Assembly (NCBI GenBank): GCA_039975855.1
Contig: JBDWGH010000004.1
Coordinates: 372,001 to 436,000 of the forward strand
Direction of reading: 5' to 3'
Length of the DNA stretch: 64,000 bases
From: Litorimonas sp039975855
GTDB taxonomy: Bacteria > Pseudomonadota > Alphaproteobacteria > Caulobacterales > Maricaulaceae
Every line of letters starts with the position of its first letter. Position 1 is the stretch's first letter. The notes under the pieces were generated by a model. It made no database searches, was not told where the DNA came from, and saw only the letters and a list, made by a program, of their open reading frames with translations. Position numbers and translations under genes: made by a program. Below are positions 1-6,977 of the stretch, one piece after another.

Positions 1-209
1 TTCAACTTGTCACCGGACGGGTCTGGAAAGGCACGGCCTTTGGCGGCGCAAAAGGTCGTACAGACGTTCCCAAAATTGTGGATTGGTACATGAACGGCAA
101 AATCGAAATCGATTCAATGATTACTCACAAATTGAAACTTGAAGACATCAACAAAGGATTTGATTTGATGCACGAAGGAAAATCCATCCGTAGTGTCGTT
201 GTATTCTAA
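1..209 (+). CDS. frmA: Class III alcohol dehydrogenase / S-(hydroxymethyl)glutathione dehydrogenase, 3' end only
   Basis: Only the last 68 codons are in the window; the gene enters from the left and stops at TAA 207-209. The visible C-terminus contains GRVWKGTAFGGAKGR, then a PKIVDWYMNGKI stretch and the ending GKSIRSVVVF, which are typical of the zinc- and NAD-dependent class III alcohol dehydrogenases. These cytoplasmic enzymes oxidise S-hydroxymethylglutathione, formed from formaldehyde and glutathione, to S-formylglutathione. The next gene, 38 nt downstream on the same strand, encodes the hydrolase that completes the pathway, so the two are very likely co-transcribed. The zinc-binding and cofactor residues lie outside the window, so the call rests on C-terminal similarity and on the neighbour. 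Confidence 0.9.
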   Translation, partial: QLVTGRVWKGTAFGGAKGRTDVPKIVDWYMNGKIEIDSMITHKLKLEDINKGFDLMHEGKSIRSVVVF

Positions 210-247
210 GCCGCGAGTATTTCCCCTAGTGACATATTAGAGTTATC

Positions 248-1081
248 ATGACCCTGAATACTATTTCCGAACAAACGGCCTTTGGCGGAACGCAAGGCGT
301 TTATAGCCATGCCTCGGCGTCAACACATACAGAGATGACGTTTTCAGTCTTCATGCCAGAGGGCGAAGGTCCATTTCCGGTTCTATGGTATCTTTCAGGT
401 CTGACATGCACCCATGCGAATGTTACTGAGAAGGGTGAATACCGAGCAGCCTGCGCGCAACATGGTATAATATTTATTGCGCCTGACACGTCCCCGCGCG
501 GTGAAAATGTCCCGAATGATGACGGTTATGATATGGGGCAAGGAGCAGGTTTTTATGTCAATGCCAATGAAGCCCCTTGGGCAAAACACTTCCATATGCG
601 CGGTTACATAGAAGCAGAATTACCAGCCATCATCGCCGCGGAGTTTCCAAAGGCAGATATGTCTCGCCAAGGGATTACAGGTCATAGCATGGGTGGACAC
701 GGCGCCCTGACCATTGGCTTGCGGAACCCTGAGACGTTTAAATCCATTTCCGCATTTTCACCTATTGTCGCGCCCATGCAGTGTCCATGGGGAGAGAAAG
801 CCTTTAGTAGTTACTTGGGCTCCGACAAACGCGCGTGGGAGGAATATGATGCGTGCTCTCTGGTGCAAAGTGGTGCACGCGCAGATCATATCCTAATTGA
901 TCAAGGGCTCGCGGATAACTTCCTCGAGGAGCAACTTAAAACCCATCTGTTCGAGCAGACCTGCAAAGCAGCAGGACAAAATGTGACCATCCGTATGCAA
1001 GACGGTTATGACCACAGTTATTATTTCATCTCGACATTTCTTGGAGAACACATTGCATGGCACGCAGACCATTTGAAATGA
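248..1081 (+). CDS. fghA: S-formylglutathione hydrolase
   Basis: A 277-aa alpha/beta hydrolase of the esterase D family. It hydrolyses S-formylglutathione to formate and glutathione in the cytoplasm, the last step of glutathione-dependent formaldehyde removal. The nucleophile elbow GHSMGGHG places the catalytic serine at residue 147. Asp223 in LIDQGLADNF and His256 in GYDHSYYF complete the expected triad. The length is normal for the family (about 275-285 aa). It follows the class III alcohol dehydrogenase gene directly, the usual arrangement. The Rieske oxygenase downstream could supply formaldehyde if it is a demethylase; that link is an inference. Confidence 0.95.
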   Translation: MTLNTISEQTAFGGTQGVYSHASASTHTEMTFSVFMPEGEGPFPVLWYLSGLTCTHANVTEKGEYRAACAQHGIIFIAPDTSPRGENVPNDDGYDMGQGAGFYVNANEAPWAKHFHMRGYIEAELPAIIAAEFPKADMSRQGITGHSMGGHGALTIGLRNPETFKSISAFSPIVAPMQCPWGEKAFSSYLGSDKRAWEEYDACSLVQSGARADHILIDQGLADNFLEEQLKTHLFEQTCKAAGQNVTIRMQDGYDHSYYFISTFLGEHIAWHADHLK

Positions 1082-1204
1082 ACTTAGTCTAGATACATAA
1101 ATTTGTAGAACTTATGCGCATGCATCAAGTCAATCAATTTTACGAATGATCAAAAATTGCGATATAACGGGCGACTAGTTCGTCCCATTCGAGAGGCACA
1201 AAAT

Positions 1205-2260
1205 ATGGCTTATCCTTTTTCGACCAAAAACACGATGGTTCGTAATAGATGGTATATGGCTGGGACCAGCGATGAAATCACTCGGGAGCCCATGGAGCGA
1301 ACAATCCTGGGCAAACCAGTCGTATTCTATCGCACGGAAAGTGGGGACCCTATCGCGATGTATGGGATCTGTCCGCATCGCTATTTCCCGCTGGCGCAGG
1401 GCAAGTTGGTTGGTGACGCTATCATGTGCGGCTATCACGGCTTCACCTTCGATAAAGGCGGCGACTGTATCGATATCCCGTCGCAAGGCACTGGTGCGAA
1501 ATTCTGTCAGCCAACATACTCGGTTGTAGAGCGCGGACCTATTTGCTGGATTTGGATGGGTGACGAAGACAAATGCGATACCGCCCTCATCCCACCATAT
1601 GAAGATTTCGGCATGGGCCAAGATGGTTGGTATGACAGTTCTTACAATTACCTGCACATTAAAGGTCGAACGCAATTACTCATCGATAATTTGCTCGACC
1701 TTACCCACCTTCCTTATGTCCATCACCATGTGCCTGGCGGCGAGTCTCTTGCGAAAACAGATAACCGTGACGAAGAACGGAATGGTATATACTATTTTAG
1801 CCGCGACACCTATGTGCCCTGGAATCCGTTCCATAAAATGGTCTATGGCGAGGATGCGCAGTTCGAAGGCGTCGCCATGTTTGAAAATGAAACGGCGTTT
1901 TATGGACCCGAACTTATTCGCACTGGATTAGGTTTTCATAGATCAACGGATGGCGATGAAAGTGTTCCGAAACTCGGAACCATTCACATCATGCACGCTA
2001 TGACGCCTGAAACTGAAAACTCTTGCCACTATTTTGGCTTCGCGGTGCGTGACTTCCGCGTTGGCGACAAAGGGCTCGATAATTTTTGGATAGCGTCGGA
2101 CACTAAAATCCGGGAGCAAGATAAAGTTGCGATTGAAGCCGTCGAGGCACGCCTAGACGAGTCCGCTGAACTACAAAGAGAACTCCTAGTCAGATCAGAC
2201 AAGGGTGCACTCAAAGTCAGAAAGCGCATCCAAGCTATGCTGGAAGTAGAAGAAACCTAG
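1205..2260 (+). CDS. Rieske non-haem iron oxygenase, vanillate O-demethylase (VanA)-like
   Basis: A 351-aa aromatic-ring or O-demethylating oxygenase subunit. The Rieske [2Fe-2S] ligands are visible as Cys56/His58 (GICPHRYFPL) and Cys75/His78 (MCGYHGF). The mononuclear iron site is recognisable in DNLLDLTHLPYVHHH, with His168 and His173 as likely ligands and Asp165 as the bridging acid. I chose the ATG at 1205 because it follows a purine-rich GAGAGGC and starts the conserved N-terminus; the frame is open 16 codons further up to a TTG at 1157. Family members such as VanA and LigX use an electron-transfer reductase, and no VanB-type reductase gene is adjacent. It begins a three-gene operon with an amidohydrolase (4-nt gap) and an intradiol dioxygenase, so the substrate is probably a methoxylated or carboxylated aromatic acid, which is inference. 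Confidence 0.85.
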   Translation: MAYPFSTKNTMVRNRWYMAGTSDEITREPMERTILGKPVVFYRTESGDPIAMYGICPHRYFPLAQGKLVGDAIMCGYHGFTFDKGGDCIDIPSQGTGAKFCQPTYSVVERGPICWIWMGDEDKCDTALIPPYEDFGMGQDGWYDSSYNYLHIKGRTQLLIDNLLDLTHLPYVHHHVPGGESLAKTDNRDEERNGIYYFSRDTYVPWNPFHKMVYGEDAQFEGVAMFENETAFYGPELIRTGLGFHRSTDGDESVPKLGTIHIMHAMTPETENSCHYFGFAVRDFRVGDKGLDNFWIASDTKIREQDKVAIEAVEARLDESAELQRELLVRSDKGALKVRKRIQAMLEVEET

Positions 2261-2264
2261 TCAC

Positions 2265-3329
2265 ATGACAGAAATCATCTCGACCTGCGGCCATGAGCGC
2301 AAACCTATTCCCGTTGAGCAGCGCGGAAAGCACTTGGTTGTCGACATACATTGTCATTTAAATATTCCAGCCGCAGACCAACTCATCAGGGCCGACATCC
2401 CAAACCCACCTAGCCCGATGAAATTCATGTCGGCAGACTCCATGCAGGTGAATGGGAAAATGTTCGGCGGCGGGATTGGGAAAAAACTCAACAGTGTGGA
2501 TGATCGGCTCATTGATATGGATCGGCTGGGAATCGACGTCCAAGCCATTAGTCCCTCTCCTGGACAATACTATTACTATGCCCCGCCAGAACTCGGGCGA
2601 TCAGCAGCACAGGCCGTTAATGACGGAATAGCCAATGCGGTCGCAAGTCATTCGGATCGTCTCGTCGGTATGGGCACAGTGCCTTTACAAAATACCGAAA
2701 TGGCGGTGACTGAGTTACGCCGGTGCGTGAATGATCTAGGACTACGCGGGGTAGAAATTGGAACTTATGTAGACGGAGAAGAATTGGCTGCTGAGCGCTT
2801 GCGGCCGTTCTTTGCTGCCGCGGAAGAGCTCGGCGTTTTGGTCTTTATGCATCCGCTCGGGTTTTCACACGGGCAGCGACTGTCAGAACACTACTTAGAT
2901 AATATAATTGGAAATCCTATCGAAGCCTCCATCGCGCTAAGTCATTTGATTTTCGGGGGTGTCCTTGATGCGTATCCAAACCTCAAAATGTGTGTTGCCC
3001 ATGGCGGTGGATATTTGCCGGGATATTGGGGCCGTATGGATCACGCCTATCACGCACGGGAAGATTGCCGCAGGCATATAAGCCGCGAGCCCTCAAGCTA
3101 TCTTAGACAAATATGGTTGGACACATTGGTCTTCGATCAAGACCAACTTGAATCATTGGTAAGAACGCATGGCGCTGAAAAACTATGCCTCGGTACGGAT
3201 TATCCCTTTGATATGGCTGAACCCGATCCTGTTGTATTCCACGAGTGTTTGAGTGACGAAGATAAGGCGAAGATTTTGGGCCTAAACGCTGCTGAGTTAT
3301 TGGGGTTAACGACGAAGGTGTGTTGCTAA
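2265..3329 (+). CDS. Amidohydrolase-2 family metal enzyme (ACMSD/LigW-like decarboxylase or hydratase)
   Basis: A 354-aa TIM-barrel amidohydrolase. Metal-site residues expected for the family are present: Asp27, His29 and His31 in VVDIHCHL, His196 in FMHPLGF, His246 in VAHGGGYLPG, and Asp312 in LGTDYPFD. Members of this group include aminocarboxymuconate-semialdehyde decarboxylase, gamma-resorcylate decarboxylase, 5-carboxyvanillate decarboxylase (LigW) and oxalomesaconate hydratase (LigJ); the sequence alone does not separate these. It starts 4 nt after the Rieske oxygenase gene and ends 13 nt before the dioxygenase gene, so the three are surely one operon. Acting on an aromatic carboxylate or a ring-cleavage product is the likeliest role. 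Confidence 0.8.
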   Translation: MTEIISTCGHERKPIPVEQRGKHLVVDIHCHLNIPAADQLIRADIPNPPSPMKFMSADSMQVNGKMFGGGIGKKLNSVDDRLIDMDRLGIDVQAISPSPGQYYYYAPPELGRSAAQAVNDGIANAVASHSDRLVGMGTVPLQNTEMAVTELRRCVNDLGLRGVEIGTYVDGEELAAERLRPFFAAAEELGVLVFMHPLGFSHGQRLSEHYLDNIIGNPIEASIALSHLIFGGVLDAYPNLKMCVAHGGGYLPGYWGRMDHAYHAREDCRRHISREPSSYLRQIWLDTLVFDQDQLESLVRTHGAEKLCLGTDYPFDMAEPDPVVFHECLSDEDKAKILGLNAAELLGLTTKVCC

Positions 3330-3342
3330 GCTGAGAACAGAG

Positions 3343-3972
3343 ATGGCGGAAAATAATTCAAATCGCAGATCTTTCCTGACACGCCTTGGTGCAGGGCTCA
3401 GTATGCTCTTTGCCTTTCGTAATAGTCATGCCCAAACGCCTAAGACGCCTGATGCCATTGAAGGGCCCTACTACCCCAAGCGTTCCGATAGACGCGAAGA
3501 TATAGATAATGACCTCGTTAAAATTGAGGGCATCGTCACCGAGGCTGGCGGAGAGGTGGTCACCTTAAAAGGCGTTATTCGTGATGATACGGGTTCGCCC
3601 ATCGAAGGTCTGCGTATTGAAATTTGGCAATGCGACATAAATGGCAAATATTTGTCCAGGCGAGATCGCCAGAGAATAAAACATGACTTTGCCTTTCAAG
3701 GCTTTGGTCACGACATCACGAATGCAAAGGGCGAATATAGTTTTCGTACGATCAAACCTGGAAAGTATCCGGGACGCACTGAACATATTCACGTGAAACT
3801 ATTCAACGGCCACAGGGAAATCCTGACAACCCAGTTTTATGTTGAAAACGGACCAAACAATGAAGGTGATTGGATATATCAACGCCTCTCACCCACCGAG
3901 GCAGACGCGGTAACAATGCGTTTTGTCGATGGGAATGCCCTTCCGGAAGCCACGGTAAATATAGTCGTTTAA
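3343..3972 (+). CDS. Tat-exported intradiol ring-cleavage dioxygenase-like protein
   Basis: A 209-aa protein of the protocatechuate 3,4-dioxygenase/catechol 1,2-dioxygenase fold. It has a twin-arginine signal (NRRSFLTRLGAG, residues 7-18) followed by a hydrophobic stretch and a likely cleavage after SHAQ near residue 31. The mature part starts with DAIEGPYYP, a family hallmark. All four Fe(III) ligands can be placed: Tyr103 (NGKYLS), Tyr142 (PGKYPGR), His148 and His150 (EHIHVKL). The family normally works in the cytoplasm, but exported versions exist in many genomes with poorly known substrates. Last gene of the oxygenase/amidohydrolase operon. The substrate cannot be read from sequence; an exported enzyme fused into a catabolic operon is unusual. 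Confidence 0.85.
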   Translation: MAENNSNRRSFLTRLGAGLSMLFAFRNSHAQTPKTPDAIEGPYYPKRSDRREDIDNDLVKIEGIVTEAGGEVVTLKGVIRDDTGSPIEGLRIEIWQCDINGKYLSRRDRQRIKHDFAFQGFGHDITNAKGEYSFRTIKPGKYPGRTEHIHVKLFNGHREILTTQFYVENGPNNEGDWIYQRLSPTEADAVTMRFVDGNALPEATVNIVV

Positions 3973-4118
3973 CCTGCCCTTGCGCGAGGTTCCCTATATT
4001 TAAACTCCGTCTGTTTGAGCTAATATTGTCACACAATTGCCGACTTAGTCGTGGTTTTTCAGCTTCCTATAAGAGCGCAATCTTTCAAAAAGTGAAATGT
4101 TTTATGTTCTCTCTTGCA

Positions 4119-4134
4119 TTTAGATATATCTAAA
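4119..4134. promoter_or_regulatory. Perfect palindrome, operator copy 1 (TTTAGATATATCTAAA)
   Basis: A perfect 16-bp palindrome, repeated exactly at 4144-4159. The centres are 25 bp apart. It lies 76-91 bp before the PadR-family start codon, in the only promoter gap of the PadR/ferric-reductase pair, so it is the natural candidate for the regulator's own operator. The assignment to the PadR protein is inferred from position. Confidence 0.75.
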
Positions 4135-4143
4135 CTATATCGC

Positions 4144-4159
4144 TTTAGATATATCTAAA
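4144..4159. promoter_or_regulatory. Perfect palindrome, operator copy 2 (TTTAGATATATCTAAA)
   Basis: Exact second copy of the 4119-4134 palindrome, 9 bp after it. Flanking bases differ (CTAT before, CAGG after), so conservation is limited to the 16-bp core, as expected for two dimers binding side by side. Confidence 0.75.
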
Positions 4160-4209
4160 CAGGGATATGCGATGCCACACGGCATGATTACAAATGAACA
4201 TGGAAATAT

Positions 4210-4827
4210 ATGAAACCTATAAATACAAAAACGACAAACAAACCTCACAGAAAAGGCAGAGGGAGTCGTCCAGACCGTCTGGACATGCCTGAGCTACGTT
4301 CAAAGCGTGGCGGGCGAGGAAAAGGCCCCAGAGGCTCTAAAAACGGCGCAAACAGACGCGGAGGCCGGAAACGCCCACTCGCACATGGCGATCTACGCCT
4401 GCTAATTCTGAACATTATCAAGACAACACCAAGTCATGGCTACGGCCTCATCAATGAAATCAAAACCCTGACATCAGGGGTATATGAGCCGAGTCCGGGG
4501 GTTATCTACCCTGCCCTAGAAGCTCTCCAAGACCTGGGCTGGGTTCAGATACAACCTGAAAAAGGAAAGCGCGTTCTACACATTACTGATGCCGGCCACG
4601 CCGAACTTTTGGAGCAAAGCGAAGCCATCAAGTTGATTGAGGAGCGGCTCAAAACGCTCTCATCCACGGAACAACTCGTTGAACCCGATGATATCCGAGG
4701 TGCATTGCGCCAATTACGGCATACGACGGTATCGACGTTTAAAGGTCAGAACCTTGATTCAGAAGCACGTGAAAAAGCTGTTTCAATATTAGAAGACGCG
4801 CGCAAGAAAATTTCTGAGTTGGGCTAA
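4210..4827 (+). CDS. PadR-family regulator, YqjI-like, with basic instead of His/Cys-rich N-terminus
   Basis: A 205-aa PadR winged-helix regulator. The DNA-binding domain (about residues 58-125) reads LAHGDLRLLILNII, then SHGYGLINEI and YEPSPGVIYPALEAL, matching the E. coli nickel-responsive repressor YqjI; a helical dimerisation region follows. In YqjI the N-terminus is packed with His and Cys for metal binding. Here residues 1-56 are Arg/Lys/Gly-rich, and the whole protein has no cysteine. It sits 43 nt upstream of a YqjH-like siderophore-interacting reductase, the same pairing as yqjI-yqjH, but here as one co-directional unit behind two palindromic operators. The likely role is repression of itself and the reductase in response to metal; the effector may differ from nickel. 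Confidence 0.85.
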   Translation: MKPINTKTTNKPHRKGRGSRPDRLDMPELRSKRGGRGKGPRGSKNGANRRGGRKRPLAHGDLRLLILNIIKTTPSHGYGLINEIKTLTSGVYEPSPGVIYPALEALQDLGWVQIQPEKGKRVLHITDAGHAELLEQSEAIKLIEERLKTLSSTEQLVEPDDIRGALRQLRHTTVSTFKGQNLDSEAREKAVSILEDARKKISELG

Positions 4828-4870
4828 CAACCCTGCTCTACCCACTCATTTTAGATGACAGGAAATAAAC

Positions 4871-5632
4871 ATGGCACGACCATCACGACCTGAACCTCGC
4901 AGATTTGAGGTTACAAAAAGCGTTCGCATCACGCCAAATATGCATCGCATTACATTAGGCGGAAAATCACTGAATGGATTCCCAGAGAACCGCGCTGGTG
5001 GCTATATTAAGTTTAGGTTGCCGACCCCTGAAGGCGACAAACCTATCGTAAGAACCTACACGATACGGAGCCAAACAGCCCACGGAATAGATGTTGATTT
5101 TGCACTTCATGGAAGCGACGCAGAACACTCTGGACCTGCCACACGCTGGGCATTGGGTGCCGAAGTGGGTGACGACATCTTAGTTGGTGGTCCCGGCCCT
5201 GCGAAGCCGCTTCCTGAAGGAAAAGGTCCATTTTTGCTCGTGGGCGATATGACCGCATTACCCGCAATTTCAGTAAATCTGGAGAACCTACCTGACGATG
5301 CAACAGGACACGCTATTATTCTCATTCGTGAAGCCGCTGACCAACAAGACCTCTCAATGCCAGATGACTTTACAATTGAGTGGATATTTGAATCAAACCT
5401 AGGCGCAAACGCAAATTTATTAGCCAATGCAGCGCGTAACGTGAGCGGAATAAACGAGATGGTTTATGCTTGGGTTGCATGCGAATTCGAGGCCATGAAA
5501 CTGCTACGCCAATATCTACGTACTGAACAAAACTTCGGAAAAGATAAGCTCTATATCTCCAGCTATTGGAAGCGTGGACTGATCGAAGACGACCACAAGC
5601 GGATCAAGCGCGTGGATGCAGAAGCGGTTTAA
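4871..5632 (+). CDS. Siderophore-interacting protein, YqjH/ViuB-like NAD(P)H-dependent ferric reductase
   Basis: A 253-aa FAD-binding reductase of the SIP family, which releases iron from ferric siderophores in the cytoplasm by reduction. The flavin-binding motif RTYTIR is at residues 61-66. The NAD(P)-binding part starts at GPFLLVGDMTALPAI (about 119-133). The SIP hallmark SYWKRG is at 231-236, followed by the usual acidic/basic tail. Length is typical. The upstream PadR-family gene and the operator pair suggest metal-responsive control. Although it lies 0.9 kb after the aromatic operon, it is not a VanB-type reductase: it lacks a ferredoxin domain, so it is unlikely to feed the Rieske oxygenase. 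Confidence 0.9.
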   Translation: MARPSRPEPRRFEVTKSVRITPNMHRITLGGKSLNGFPENRAGGYIKFRLPTPEGDKPIVRTYTIRSQTAHGIDVDFALHGSDAEHSGPATRWALGAEVGDDILVGGPGPAKPLPEGKGPFLLVGDMTALPAISVNLENLPDDATGHAIILIREAADQQDLSMPDDFTIEWIFESNLGANANLLANAARNVSGINEMVYAWVACEFEAMKLLRQYLRTEQNFGKDKLYISSYWKRGLIEDDHKRIKRVDAEAV

Positions 5633-5926
5633 GACAGCCGCGATTCTGGAATATAAGTTTATATGGTTGGATTAGTTTACAAAATAAAATTATTGCCGGG
5701 CTCTATGTGCCACAAAAGCAATATTGATTGTGCTACAAAATAAGATTTGATGAATTTAAGTCATTGTTTTATATAATATATTCCACGCAGCGCTGTGCCG
5801 TGTGGGGGCACCATTTTCCAGCTTCACAAACCGGATATGTTGTTGAAATCATTAGGTTTTAACTCAACAAACCTTACTTAACCTCAGATTTCGTCTAATT
5901 GTGTGATACAACACGTGACGTAGCAT
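5633..5926. other. AT-rich gap before the integrase stub
   Basis: No gene found. The stretch is visibly AT-richer than its surroundings around 5660-5790 and holds a small hairpin (GTGCC/GGCAC, 5795-5811) followed by CACCATTTTCC, which resembles a tRNA 3' end but lacks a T-arm. It may be the flank of an old integrated element, given the integrase fragment that follows. Confidence 0.4.
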
Positions 5927-6145
5927 GTGATACAAATACCGATAATGAAACGGCTCAATCAGTACCTACTTTGCCGTGAGGATTTCTGGAATTACCATCG
6001 GCGTGTTCCAGAGGTTTACCGCGATCTGGACCCGAGAGGGACCATCCGTACAGCTCTCAATACAGACTCCTTACAAATCGCAATGGCTGGGCGTGATGCC
6101 TTGGCTCGTGCAAATGAGAAGCTCTGCCGGGCTTTGTCGCGTTAA
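5927..6145 (+). pseudogene. Phage-type integrase, N-terminal stub
   Basis: About 60 codons that look like the N-terminus of a tyrosine recombinase of the group with a DUF6538-like start: YLLCREDFWNYHRRVPEVY, then LNTDSLQIAMAGRDALARANE. The best start is ATG 5945. The reading frame runs into the left end of an IS6-type relic at 6130 and stops at TAA 6143-6145 inside the IS end, so the DNA-binding core and the catalytic Arg/His/Tyr region are gone. No continuation is visible beyond the IS right end (6890), so more was deleted than a simple insertion would explain. Family assignment is by pattern only. Confidence 0.6.
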
Positions 6146-6147
6146 TG
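6130..6147 (+). repeat. IS6-type terminal inverted repeat, left
   Basis: GGCTTTGTCGCGTTAATG. Pairs with the complement of 6873-6890 at 15 of 18 positions. It supplies the last codons and the stop of the truncated integrase frame. Confidence 0.7.
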
Positions 6148-6202
6148 TCAGTTTACAGACATTCGGCTAAGTTCTAGAAATGAGAACATCAATCTACACT
6201 CG

Positions 6203-6805
6203 GCACCTCTTCCAGAGGACATTATCCGCCGCGCCGTTTGGATGTATTTTCGGTTCAATCTGAGCTTCCGAGACATCGAGGAGCTTCTGGTCGAGCGCGG
6301 TGTTGATGTTTCCTATGAAACGATCCGAAGATGGGTTGATAAATTTGGGTTAGTCTATGCAAGGCGGTCAAAATCCAGATCCGAACATCCCTCGCTCGTT
6401 TGGCATTTAGATGAAGTCTTCACCAAGGTTATTGGGAAGATGGTTTATCTTTAGAGAGCCGTGGATGACGAAGGTACTGTGCTCGACATTGTTGTTCAGC
6501 GACGGCGGAATACGAAAGCTGCGCTACGTTTGCTGCGGAAACTGCTACAGAACCAAGGCACCAAACCTACGCGAATTGTGACTGACAGGCTTGGTTCATA
6601 CGGAGCTGTACTTAAGCTTTTATGCCTGAAACATCTTCAAGACGTTGGAGGTCGCAAGAACAACCGCGCGGAATGTTCACGTGTTTCGATACGAAGAAGA
6701 GAACGAAAATCACAGAGATTTAGATCCCTAAGAAACGCTCAAAAACTGCTCTCAGCTCTCAGCCAAATCTACAACCTCATCGGTCACTCCATCAAGCCAA
6801 TCTAG
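6203..6805 (+). pseudogene. IS6-family DDE transposase with internal amber stop
   Basis: The frame shows the IS6 transposase order: APLPEDIIRRAVWMYFRFN, SFRDIEELLVERGV, SYETIRRWVDKFG, WHLDEVF, the catalytic block RIVTDRLGSYGA and the end NNRAECSRVSIRRRER. All three catalytic acids can be placed (WHLDE, IVTD, NNRAE). A single TAG at 6452-6454 follows MVYL, where the family has a tryptophan; the frame resumes unbroken with RAVDDEGTVLDIVV. One TGG-to-TAG change therefore inactivates it, and the C-terminal part also differs from the family around LKLLCLKHLQDV. There is no clean start codon upstream of 6242. Not functional unless the stop is suppressed. Confidence 0.85.
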
Positions 6806-6872
6806 GATGGGAATTGGCGACGGCATCAATGTGTCCGCAAAATTCCAAAATACAGGAAACCAGGGTCAATCT

Positions 6873-6890
6873 CGTTAACGTGACAAAACC
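6873..6890 (-). repeat. IS6-type terminal inverted repeat, right
   Basis: On the minus strand it reads GGTTTTGTCACGTTAACG. It mirrors the left end at 6130-6147. A 14-bp core (GGCTTTGTCACGTT) recurs alone on the minus strand at 13999-14012. Confidence 0.7.
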
Positions 6891-6919
6891 GTTTAAAGTA
6901 ATAAACTGCTGACGGGTTT

Positions 6920-6946
6920 GAGAGGGTCTCTGAAAGAAACCCTCTC
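6920..6946. terminator. Hairpin between convergent units
   Basis: GAGAGGGT (6920-6927) pairs perfectly with ACCCTCTC (6939-6946) across an 11-nt loop, followed by TTT on the plus strand. It lies 31 nt beyond the stop of the minus-strand gene at 6978, so it may end transcription of that gene, of the IS side, or both. The U-tract is short. Confidence 0.45.
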
Positions 6947-6977
6947 TTTGCGCCCCATTTCGGTTTTTTGGTAAGGT

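Larger units (their letters stand above)
6130..6890 (+). mobile_element. Decayed IS6-family insertion sequence
   Basis: A 761-bp relic bounded by matching inverted ends: 6130 reads GGCTTTGTCGCGTTAATG, and the complement from 6890 reads GGTTTTGTCACGTTAACG, 15 of 18 bases alike. Size, end sequence style and the DDE transposase inside fit the IS6 family (typically 0.7-0.9 kb). The flanking octamers (CTCTGCCG and GTTTAAAG) do not match, so no target duplication remains. That is common for IS6 elements after adjacent deletion or cointegrate events. The transposase is broken by an in-frame stop. Confidence 0.75.

Noticed and set aside
1157..1204. In-frame TTG start 16 codons upstream for the Rieske oxygenase
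   Set aside because: The added residues are not like the family, and ATG 1205 has the better ribosome-binding site.
4871..5632. VanB-type reductase partner for the Rieske oxygenase
   Set aside because: The protein has the siderophore-interacting family motifs (RTYTIR, SYWKRG) and no [2Fe-2S] ferredoxin domain.
5795..5813. Sequence GTGTGGGGGCACCA resembling a tRNA 3' end near the integrase stub (possible attachment site)
   Set aside because: There is no T-arm, anticodon arm or D-arm in the preceding 80 bases, and no second copy marks the other end of an element.
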